Below the pieces are notes generated by a model that was not told where the DNA came from, ran no database searches, and was given only the letters and a program-made list of their open reading frames with translations. The translations under genes and the position numbers were made by a program. Positions 16,111 through 22,428 of a stretch of DNA of 60,134 nucleotides are shown piece by piece (position 1 is the stretch's first letter; every line of letters begins with the position of its first letter). The stretch comes from WHTX01 sp038255145 (lineage in GTDB: Bacteria; Actinomycetota; Acidimicrobiia; Acidimicrobiales; CAIXPF01): contig JBBSLP010000033.1 of NCBI GenBank assembly GCA_038255145.1, forward strand, positions 1-60,134, given 5' to 3'.

Positions 16111-16815
16111 TCACACGGTGCCCGAGGCCAGCACCGTGGTGGTGGGCTTGGGCGAGCCCCCGGCCGGTTCGACGGTGACGCCCACCATGGCCGCACCGGC
16201 CAGGTCGAGGTCCATGGTGGCCACCAGTTCGCCCTTGTCGTCGGGCTCGAGCAGCCCGGCAGGCTGGGGCCCGTCGGCTCCGATGGCCCACATCTGGTAG
16301 GTGTGGCCGGCACCGGGATCGGCCAGGCCATTGGCCACCACCGCCCCCTTGCCCGCCGATGGCGACCACACCACCCGCATCATGAGGTCGGTGGACTGGT
16401 CACGCAGGTCGACGAGCTGGGCGTCGGGTGCCGCCACCAGGGAGGCGAGCTCGCCGGGCACCGACGAGCCCCCGCCCCGGGTGGTCAGGGCCACGACGCC
16501 CACCACCAGCAGGGTGGCGGCGGCGACCGACATGAACACCCGACCGAGGCGGGACACCCGACGGATGTTGTGGGGCCGCACCACCGGGGGGTCCTGGCGG
16601 GTCTCGGCCACCTGGGCCAGGACCTGGGCCCGGAGCCCGGCCGGGGGGGCTTCGGCCACGGCCGAGGCCAGCAGGGCCGCGGTGGCCGTGAGGCCCTCGA
16701 CATCGATGGCGCAGGTCACGCAACCGTCGAGGTGAGCCTCGAAGCGGCGTCGCTCCAGCGGTTCGAGGGCATCGAGGGCATAGACACCGACCAGGGTGTG
16801 CAGGTCTTCACTCAT
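16111..16815 (-). CDS. rskA: Anti-sigma factor, RskA type
   Basis: 234 residues. N-terminal zinc-binding anti-sigma motif with His28, Cys32 and Cys35 (AHLDGCVTC), one membrane helix at about 94-112 (VFMSVAAATLLVVGVVAL), and an extracytoplasmic RskA domain ending in a beta-rich part (HTYQMWAIG, GVTVEPAGGSPKPTT). It should hold the sigma factor at the membrane until cleaved. Its ATG lies inside the end of the sigma gene (8-base overlap ATGAGTGA), so the two are translationally coupled. The name follows family and context. Confidence 0.88.
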   Translation of the reverse strand: MSEDLHTLVGVYALDALEPLERRRFEAHLDGCVTCAIDVEGLTATAALLASAVAEAPPAGLRAQVLAQVAETRQDPPVVRPHNIRRVSRLGRVFMSVAAATLLVVGVVALTTRGGGSSVPGELASLVAAPDAQLVDLRDQSTDLMMRVVWSPSAGKGAVVANGLADPGAGHTYQMWAIGADGPQPAGLLEPDDKGELVATMDLDLAGAAMVGVTVEPAGGSPKPTTTVLASGTV

Positions 16816-17434
16816 CGCCGACTCCCATGGCGTCTCGGAGGCGGATGAGCCCGTCCCGAATGCGTGTCTTCGCTGTGCCCACCGGTATGTCCAGCAGGAC
16901 AGCGACCTCTTCGTAGGTGTGGCCGCCGTAGTAGGCGAGCTCGATGGCCCGCCGCTGCCGTTCGGTCAGCTGCGCCAGCGCCGCCCGCACCCGTTGGCGG
17001 TCGACCTGGTCCAACATGGCGCTCTCCGGTCCGGGAGCGCTGGTCATGTCCATGCGTTGGTCGCGCTGCAACCGGGCCCGGGAGGCCTCCTCGCTGCGCA
17101 CCCGGTCCACGGCCCGGCGGTGGGCCACGGTGGAGATCCACGCCGTCGCCGAGCCCATGTCGGGCCGAAAGCGGGGGGCTTGCTTCCACACCTGGAGGAA
17201 CACCTCCTGGGTGACCTCCTCGGCCATGGCCCGGTCCCGCACGACCGTGCGGACCAGGCCGAACACCCTGGGTGACACCAGGTCGTAGAGCTGGGCGAAC
17301 GCGTCACGGTCACCCTGGGCCACCTGTTGCAGCAGCTGGCCCTCGACCCCACCCCGCACCGGGCCCGGGCCCGGTCGGGTTTCCTGGGGCTCCGGCACCG
17401 CCTCGAGGGGCGGGCGGGAGCGACGCGCCTTCAC
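16808..17434 (-). CDS. sigK: ECF sigma factor, SigK-like
   Basis: 208 residues from GTG 17434. Region 2 (about 40-105) includes FAQLYDLVSPRVFGLV and EEVTQEVFLQVWK; region 4 (about 145-200) includes LTERQRRAIELAYYGGHTYEEV and the DNA-binding helix around IPVGTAKTRIRDGLIRLR. Its partner anti-sigma overlaps it. The genes downstream (oxidase, FAS1) and itself carry a common promoter pattern, which suggests autoregulation. Assignment to the SigK branch rather than another ECF group rests on the RskA partner, FAS1 neighbour and promoter pattern. Confidence 0.85.
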   Translation of the reverse strand: MKARRSRPPLEAVPEPQETRPGPGPVRGGVEGQLLQQVAQGDRDAFAQLYDLVSPRVFGLVRTVVRDRAMAEEVTQEVFLQVWKQAPRFRPDMGSATAWISTVAHRRAVDRVRSEEASRARLQRDQRMDMTSAPGPESAMLDQVDRQRVRAALAQLTERQRRAIELAYYGGHTYEEVAVLLDIPVGTAKTRIRDGLIRLRDAMGVGDE

Positions 17435-17464
17435 AGCGCCACAGCTCTCGTCACCATGCCAGCA

Positions 17465-17492
17465 CTTCGTCGCCGAGCGGCCCGCGGATTGC
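17465..17492 (-). promoter_or_regulatory. SigK-like promoter upstream of sigK
   Basis: Minus strand: GCAATCC (17492-17486), 15-base spacer, ACGAAG (17470-17465). The -10 box is weaker than in the two target promoters but the core CGAA and the spacer length are kept. It lies 30 bases before the GTG of sigK. Consistent with weak autoregulation. Confidence 0.45.
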
Positions 17493-17527
17493 CCGCCGGC
17501 CGCGGTCGGTGGCGTGGGGAACGCCGT

Positions 17528-18022
17528 TCACAGCAGGGGGAGGACACCGTGTACCCCATCCGGGCACACGGACCGGCCGGCCACCCATGACACGAGCTCG
17601 GATCGGGGCACCCATGCCACCTCCACCACCTCGCCGTCGAGGAGGGGGAAGGGCCCGTCGGCGACGGTGGTGAAGACCTGGCACAAGGCGGCGACGTCGG
17701 CATCGGCGTAGTGATACCCACCCAGAGCGCGCAGCTCGTGACGTTCGATGCCGATCTCCTCCGCCAGCTCGCGCCGGGCCGCCGGCTCCCAGCCCTCACC
17801 GACGGCCACGACCCCGCCCACGGCCACGTCCCAGAAGCCGGGCCACACGTCCTTCCACCCGGCCCGGCGGTGGACGAGCACGTCACCGGCCGTCGAGTGC
17901 ACGACCACGGCGACAGATCGGTGCAGCAGGTTCTCGGCCCGGATGCGGGCCCGGGTCACGACGTCGAGCACGGTGCCGTCCCGGTCCACCCATTCGACCA
18001 GCTGATCGGCCGGATCCGTCAT
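17528..18022 (-). CDS. Nudix hydrolase, YfcD-like
   Basis: 164 residues from ATG 18022. A complete Nudix box runs from Gly70 to Ile92: G, five residues, E76, seven residues, R84-E85-L86-A87-E88-E89-I90-G91. The N-terminal part WVDRDG, LLHRSVAVVV and WPGFWD resembles the YfcD / isopentenyl-diphosphate-isomerase-like Nudix group. It would hydrolyse a nucleoside diphosphate derivative; substrate unknown. Upstream part of the same open frame overlaps the ferredoxin reductase gene and is shadow. Confidence 0.88.
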   Translation of the reverse strand: MTDPADQLVEWVDRDGTVLDVVTRARIRAENLLHRSVAVVVHSTAGDVLVHRRAGWKDVWPGFWDVAVGGVVAVGEGWEPAARRELAEEIGIERHELRALGGYHYADADVAALCQVFTTVADGPFPLLDGEVVEVAWVPRSELVSWVAGRSVCPDGVHGVLPLL

Positions 18023-18048
18023 CCGACCACCATGGCACGGCCACGGCC

Positions 18049-19323
18049 TCAGCCCGCCAACGTGGCGTTGGCCTCGTCGATGTCCGCACCCCGGGCCACC
18101 AGGCCACGACCGATGACGACCTGGCGGGGCCGGTTCATGCCGAACACCCCCACCAGCCGCCCGTCGCGCTCGTAGGTGGCGGCGAAGCGCCGCTCCTCGA
18201 TGGACCCGGCCACCACCGCCAGTCGGTCGCCGGCCCGGGGTCGGCCGGCCAGTTGCAGCTTGCGGTCGTACTGGTCGGACCAGAACCAGGGCACGGGGGC
18301 GAAGGGGGTGACGTCGGCGGGCTCGGCCACCAGGCGGCGCCCGGCGTAGCCCCCCATCTCCACGGCGTGCTCCCAGTGCTCGACCCGCATGAGCTCGCCG
18401 CCGAAGGTGGCGTTGGGCCACCGGGCCACATCGCCGGCGGCCACCACCCCGGGGGCAGCCAGACAGGTGTCGTCGCACACCACCCCGTTGTCGAGCGTCA
18501 GGCCCGACCCTTCGAGCCAGGCGGTGTTGGGGGTGACGCCGAGGCCGAGCACGACCACGTCGGCATCGAGCACGGTGCCGTCACCCAGGCGCACCCGCTC
18601 GACCCTGCGCTCCCCGTCGAAGCCCTCGATCCCCACCCCCAGGTGGAGGCCGACGCCCTGGTCACGGTGCACGTCGGCCAGCACGGTGCCGATCACCGGC
18701 CCGAGCGCGGCCTCGAGGGGGGTGGCCACCACGTCGACCACGGACACGTCGAGGCCCCGGGCCCGACACGTGGATGCCACCTCGAGCCCGATGAAGCCGG
18801 CGCCCACGACGACCACCCGTCGGGGGGCGCCGTCGAGGTCGAGGGCCAAGGCCCGGGCGTCGTCGAGCCCCCGCAGCACGTGCACCCCGCCGAGGCCGGC
18901 CGCCGCAGGCAGGGTGCGGGCCGCACAGCCCGTGGCCAGGACGAGCCCGTCGTAGGCCAGCTCGGCCCCGTCGGCCAGGGTGACGACGCGGCGGGCCACA
19001 TCGAGGGCGGCGGCGGGTCGACCCAGCTGCCACTCGACGCCCTCGTCGAGGTCCACGACCCCGGGGAGGGACAACCGGCTCTCGTCGCGCCCGGCGACGG
19101 AGGAGCCGGCCAGGAAGGACTTGGACAGCGGCGGGCGGTCGTAGGGGCGGTGGGGTTCGGCGCCCACGATGACCAGGCGGCCCTCGAACCCGGCCCGGCG
19201 CAGGGCGATGGCGGCGTGGGCACCGGCCAGGGACGCTCCCACGATCACGACGGTGCCCGTGGGCGGGACCAGGGGCGCGTGCAGGGGCGCGTGCAGGGGC
19301 GCGTGCAGAGCAGTGGGGGCCAT
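18049..19323 (-). CDS. FAD-dependent ferredoxin/rubredoxin reductase
   Basis: 424 residues. FAD Rossmann motif VIVGASLAGAHAAIALR (about 24-40), PYDRPPLSKSFL (about 58-69), NAD-binding VVVVGAGFIGLEVAS in the middle, and the second FAD motif GVVAAGDVARWPN near 290. This set is typical of reductases that pass electrons from NAD(P)H to a small ferredoxin for a P450 or dioxygenase. The ferredoxin gene is 6 bases upstream. No oxygenase partner is in the window. The N-terminus carries HAPL repeats encoded by a 12-bp tandem repeat. Confidence 0.9.
   Translation of the reverse strand: MAPTALHAPLHAPLHAPLVPPTGTVVIVGASLAGAHAAIALRRAGFEGRLVIVGAEPHRPYDRPPLSKSFLAGSSVAGRDESRLSLPGVVDLDEGVEWQLGRPAAALDVARRVVTLADGAELAYDGLVLATGCAARTLPAAAGLGGVHVLRGLDDARALALDLDGAPRRVVVVGAGFIGLEVASTCRARGLDVSVVDVVATPLEAALGPVIGTVLADVHRDQGVGLHLGVGIEGFDGERRVERVRLGDGTVLDADVVVLGLGVTPNTAWLEGSGLTLDNGVVCDDTCLAAPGVVAAGDVARWPNATFGGELMRVEHWEHAVEMGGYAGRRLVAEPADVTPFAPVPWFWSDQYDRKLQLAGRPRAGDRLAVVAGSIEERRFAATYERDGRLVGVFGMNRPRQVVIGRGLVARGADIDEANATLAG
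19271..19306. repeat. 12-bp tandem repeat x3
   Basis: Three exact copies of aggggcgcgtgc in the 5' end of the reductase gene, coding the His-Ala-Pro-Leu repeats of its N-terminus. In-frame copy-number changes would only alter the length of the leader. Confidence 0.85.
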
Positions 19324-19329
19324 GTGGCC

Positions 19330-19530
19330 TCAGCCGTCGGCGATCGACAGGGCCTGCTTGGGGCAGCGGGCCACGGCGTCGACGACCAGGCTGCGCAGCT
19401 CCTCGGGCGGCGTCTCGTCGAGGATCTGGAGCATGTCGTCGTCGTCCACCTCGAAGACCTGGGGTGCGAGGGCCATGCACACGGCGTTGGACTCGCACAG
19501 GTCCCAGTCGACCACCACCCGAAAAGCCAC
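19330..19530 (-). CDS. [3Fe-4S] ferredoxin, P450-partner type
   Basis: 66 residues from GTG 19530 with GAGGGGGG upstream. Cys12, Cys18 (C-x5-C) and Cys56 followed by Pro give the three-cysteine pattern of [3Fe-4S] ferredoxins that serve cytochromes P450. Acidic region VDDDD in the middle. It is adjacent to the matching reductase and probably in one operon with it. Confidence 0.9.
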   Translation of the reverse strand: MAFRVVVDWDLCESNAVCMALAPQVFEVDDDDMLQILDETPPEELRSLVVDAVARCPKQALSIADG

Positions 19531-19656
19531 GACAGACCCCCCTCAAGCCACGACGCCATCGACGTTCGCCCCGCCATTCCACCACAGCTCGCCGCCGCAG
19601 GGGACGGGCCGGCGGACGGGCTGGGGAGGACGTCCGTGCAAGGGTCGGCGCGGCAC

Positions 19657-19662
19657 TACGGT
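19657..19662 (+). promoter_or_regulatory. -10 box of a probable leaderless promoter
   Basis: TACGGT followed by exactly 6 bases and then the GTG at 19669. No Shine-Dalgarno is seen in between. Confidence 0.45.
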
Positions 19663-19668
19663 TCACGC

Positions 19669-20073
19669 GTGACCTCAGCGAAGGCGCCCGGCACCGGGAC
19701 GCTCGTCAGCCGGGCCCTGCGGCGCCGCTGCCCCCACTGTGGCAGCAAGGGCATCTTCACCAGCTGGTTCCGCATGGCCGAGCGCTGCCCCAACTGCGGC
19801 CTGGCCACCGATCGGGTGGTGGGCCACTGGATCGGGGCCGTGGGGATGAACACCATCATCACCTTCGGCGTGCTCTTCGTGGTCCTGGCCATCGGCCTGA
19901 TCGGCAGCTACCCGGAGATCGACCCCCTCCCCATCCTCGTGATCGCCGTGGTCACCGCCCTGGTCGTGCCCCTGCTGGCGTGGCCCTACTCTCAGACGCT
20001 GTGGACGGCGGTCGACATCGTCATGCGCCCCGTCACCCCCGACGAGCTCGACCCCAGGTTCCTGGGCCGATGA
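19669..20073 (+). CDS. DUF983 membrane protein with two Cys pairs
   Basis: 134 residues from GTG 19669. CPHC at 21-24 and CPNC at 40-43 form a zinc-ribbon-like pair, followed by two hydrophobic helices (about 60-80 and 88-110) and a short tail. This is the DUF983 layout; function unknown. Divergent from the ferredoxin gene, convergent with the next gene (2 bases apart). Confidence 0.82.
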   Translation: MTSAKAPGTGTLVSRALRRRCPHCGSKGIFTSWFRMAERCPNCGLATDRVVGHWIGAVGMNTIITFGVLFVVLAIGLIGSYPEIDPLPILVIAVVTALVVPLLAWPYSQTLWTAVDIVMRPVTPDELDPRFLGR

Positions 20074-20075
20074 GC

Positions 20076-20384
20076 TCAGCGCACCTCGACGTGGGCGGAG
20101 ATGGCGCCGCCGTCGGCATCCATCCAGCCCTTGGACGCGGCGTAGCCCAGCATCTTCTCGAAGTCCTCGATCCAGCTGCCGGGGACCCGGCTGGCAGCCT
20201 GCGCCCGGACCCAGCTGACCTCGATCCAGGCGTGGTCGGGCGCGGCGCCCTCGACCGTGCCCGCGGCGCCGAGCCGGGGACCGAGCACGGCCGGGTCGGC
20301 GGTGGAGGCCTCGACGTGGAAGCGGGTGCAGTCCTCGAGCTCCTCGAGGGTGGGGTCACCGTCGTCGGTCACGCGTACGAACAT
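20076..20384 (-). CDS. Small conserved-looking hypothetical protein
   Basis: 102 residues from ATG 20384. Acidic N-terminus (TDDGDPTLEELEDCTRFHVE), one Cys, and a C-terminal AASKGWMDADGGAISAHVE. Codon use is fully coding-like. I do not recognise a family. It lies between two oppositely oriented small genes and has a short upstream region shared with the divergent lipoprotein gene. Confidence 0.65.
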   Translation of the reverse strand: MFVRVTDDGDPTLEELEDCTRFHVEASTADPAVLGPRLGAAGTVEGAAPDHAWIEVSWVRAQAASRVPGSWIEDFEKMLGYAASKGWMDADGGAISAHVEVR

Positions 20385-20444
20385 CGGCCGATCCTGGCAC
20401 AGCGCTTCGGCGCAGACCGGCGGGGGTGGGCAGGATCGACGGCC

Positions 20445-20897
20445 ATGGGAGCTCTTCGCCGCTGCGCCGCCGTCGTCGTCGTGCTCGCGGTGCTGGCCAC
20501 GATGGCCGCCTGCGGGTCGTCCTCCAAGGGTCCGTCGGGGGTGGACGACCCCGGTGCGGTGGCCGGGGACGGCCAGCCCGCGCCGGCCTGGTTCCCCGCC
20601 GAGTTCCGGGCCCCGTCGGGTTCGGTGATCGTCGAGGCCATCGACGACCCCGAGCCCACCTTCGGACGCACCGTCACCTGGCGGACCACCCTGGGGTTCG
20701 ATGCGGTGACCAGCTACGTCGAGAACACCATGCGCAGCCTGGGGTGGACCCCGACGAACACCACCGAGGACGGCGACGACGGCTCACGCCGCACGACGTT
20801 CTTCATCGAGAACGGCACCGTCTTCTCCATCCGGGTGTTCGAGGACGAGGCCCTCGAGGGCGTCCGCCTGGCCGTGGAGCTGCCCGCCGCCTCCTGA
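20445..20897 (+). CDS. Small lipoprotein
   Basis: 150 residues from ATG 20445. Signal peptide with lipobox MAAC (Cys24), a Gly/Ser/Pro linker, then a compact domain (about 50-148) with WFPAEFRAPSGSVIVEAIDD and FDAVTSYVENTMRSLGW. Probably anchored to the outer face of the membrane. No family recognised. Confidence 0.75.
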   Translation: MGALRRCAAVVVVLAVLATMAACGSSSKGPSGVDDPGAVAGDGQPAPAWFPAEFRAPSGSVIVEAIDDPEPTFGRTVTWRTTLGFDAVTSYVENTMRSLGWTPTNTTEDGDDGSRRTTFFIENGTVFSIRVFEDEALEGVRLAVELPAAS

Positions 20898-21446
20898 GCT
20901 GGCGGGCGGCGGGCGGCGTGGATGGCCGTCCCGCCGCCGGCAGCCGACCCCTTGCTCCCCTTCCGCACCACGGCGAATCCAGCACGCGCCCGGGCGACTG
21001 GCCGGCGCACACGTCATCCGGCGTCGGCGACGACTCGGCCCCCGGGTGCTCCCTGGTCGCGGCGCCACAGCTGCCGGGGCGACCCCGCCGACCCGATTCG
21101 CCGTGGTGCGGAACACCGCCGACCGCCGACCGCCGACCGCCCGGGGACTCAGATCTCCTCGACGAGGCCGGCGAGGCCGGCGAGGGGAACGAGCTCCGGG
21201 TCGTGGTCGGTGGCCTCCCGCCAACGGCGGCGGACCCGGCTGGCCGTGACCCGGGGCAGGACACCGACGACGTAGCGGCCGCGCCGGGGACGGCGCAGGC
21301 GGCCGAGCTGGACCTCGTAGGCCAAGGCGTCGGCCACGGCCTTGACCGGGTAGGAGCCATCGACGCTGAACCCGCGCCTGCGCCTCGGGCCTCAGCCCCG
21401 ATTCGCCACGGTGCGGAACGGGACCGAGGTGTCGACCAACGACGGT
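20898..21446. other. 549-base stretch without an intact gene; repeat copies
   Basis: No frame here reads as a full gene. It holds three copies of a 19-20-base element (core ATTCGCC-GGTGCGGAA): inverted at 20961-20979, direct at 21095-21114, and direct with two changes at 21400-21419. Directly after the second copy are four units of the 7-mer accgccg (21115-21142). A short coding-like remnant lies between copies two and three on the minus strand. Confidence 0.6.
21149..21370 (-). pseudogene. Possible remnant, AbiEi-antitoxin-like winged helix
   Basis: Minus frame from just after an in-frame stop reads GFSVDGSYPVKAVADALAYE and GRLRRPRRGRYVVG, then ends at 21149. The shape (short winged-helix-like piece ending GRYVVG) recalls the N-terminal DNA-binding part of AbiEi-type antitoxins. 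Only about 70 residues are open and the only starts are GTG codons inside it. It may be decayed or a tiny gene. Low certainty. Confidence 0.25.
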
Positions 21447-22190
21447 TCAGGTCCGGGGCCCCAGCTGAGCGGCGATGGAACGCAGGGTGGCGGGCAGTTG
21501 GCCCAGGTCATCGAGGCGGACGACCCGATCGGCCAGGGGGTCGGGCAGTTCGGCGTGCTCCAGGGCCCAGGTGATCTCGTAGGGGACGTGCACCCCCCAG
21601 CCCCCGAGCTCGACCACGGGCAGCACATCGGAGCGCAGCGAGTTGCCCACCATGACGAACCGCGACGGCTCGACGCCGTAGCGGTCGAGCACCTTGCGGT
21701 AGTCGCCCACGGCCTTCTCGCTGACGATCTCCACCCCCTCGAAGTGCTCGGCCAGCCCCGACGCCGCCACCTTGGCCTCCTGGTGGAACAGGTCGCCCTT
21801 GGTGATCACCACCACCCGGTGGGCCCGGGCCACCGCCGGCACCACCTCGGCCACGTGGTCGAGCAGTTCGACAGGGTGGGACATCATCTCCTTGGCCCAC
21901 TCGAGGATGGCGCCGATGTCGCGGGCCGGGATGCGACCGTCGGTCACCTCGATGGCCGTCTCCACCAGGGACAGGGCGAAGCCCTTCACGCCGTAGCCGA
22001 AGAAGCCAAGGTTGCGACGCTCCACGGCCAGCAGTTGGGCGTCGAACCGTTCGATGTCGATGTTGGGGGCCAGCAACTGGCGCACCTTGGCCTGCGTCAG
22101 CTCGAAGTGGACCTCGCTGTGCCACAGCGTGTCGTCGGCATCGAGGCCGACCAGCAGCTCAGCCGGTTCGGGAGGGTGGAGGGCGGTCAC
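21447..22190 (-). CDS. HAD superfamily hydrolase
   Basis: 247 residues from GTG 22190 (GTG 22208 is an alternative). Motif I DADDT at 17-21 with the nucleophile Asp17 and general acid Asp19; motif II ITKGD near 135; motif III/IV MVGNSLRSDV near 190. The DDTLWHSE signature is seen in a subgroup of small-molecule phosphatases. Substrate unknown. Divergent from the surface protein gene. Confidence 0.85.
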   Translation of the reverse strand: MTALHPPEPAELLVGLDADDTLWHSEVHFELTQAKVRQLLAPNIDIERFDAQLLAVERRNLGFFGYGVKGFALSLVETAIEVTDGRIPARDIGAILEWAKEMMSHPVELLDHVAEVVPAVARAHRVVVITKGDLFHQEAKVAASGLAEHFEGVEIVSEKAVGDYRKVLDRYGVEPSRFVMVGNSLRSDVLPVVELGGWGVHVPYEITWALEHAELPDPLADRVVRLDDLGQLPATLRSIAAQLGPRT

Positions 22191-22288
22191 GGCCGACCTG
22201 GCTAGCACGCGACGACAGCACCCGCCCCCGCAGCGAACGGTGTCCGGTCGACCCCCGGTGTGACGACGCGAACAGCTTTCGTCCCCCT

Positions 22289-22294
22289 TACACT
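22289..22294 (+). promoter_or_regulatory. Candidate -10 box for the surface protein gene
   Basis: TACACT in the least GC-rich patch of the HAD/surface-protein intergenic region (22191-22428). No convincing -35. It would leave a leader of about 120 bases. Confidence 0.3.
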
Positions 22295-22428
22295 GCTCAT
22301 TGTTGGTGACTGTTCGGGCGCGGCGTGTGCTCGAATGGCGACGTGGGGCGTTCGGCGGCGGGCTGACGCACCTGGTGTAGGCGGGCTCGCGCTCGGTGGC
22401 GCGCGGATGGCTAGTGGGGTCGAGGCGG

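Noticed and set aside
18253..20073. A 606-codon plus-strand frame ending in DUF983
   Set aside because: All of it before GTG 19669 is antisense to the ferredoxin reductase and ferredoxin genes; only the last 134 codons are real.
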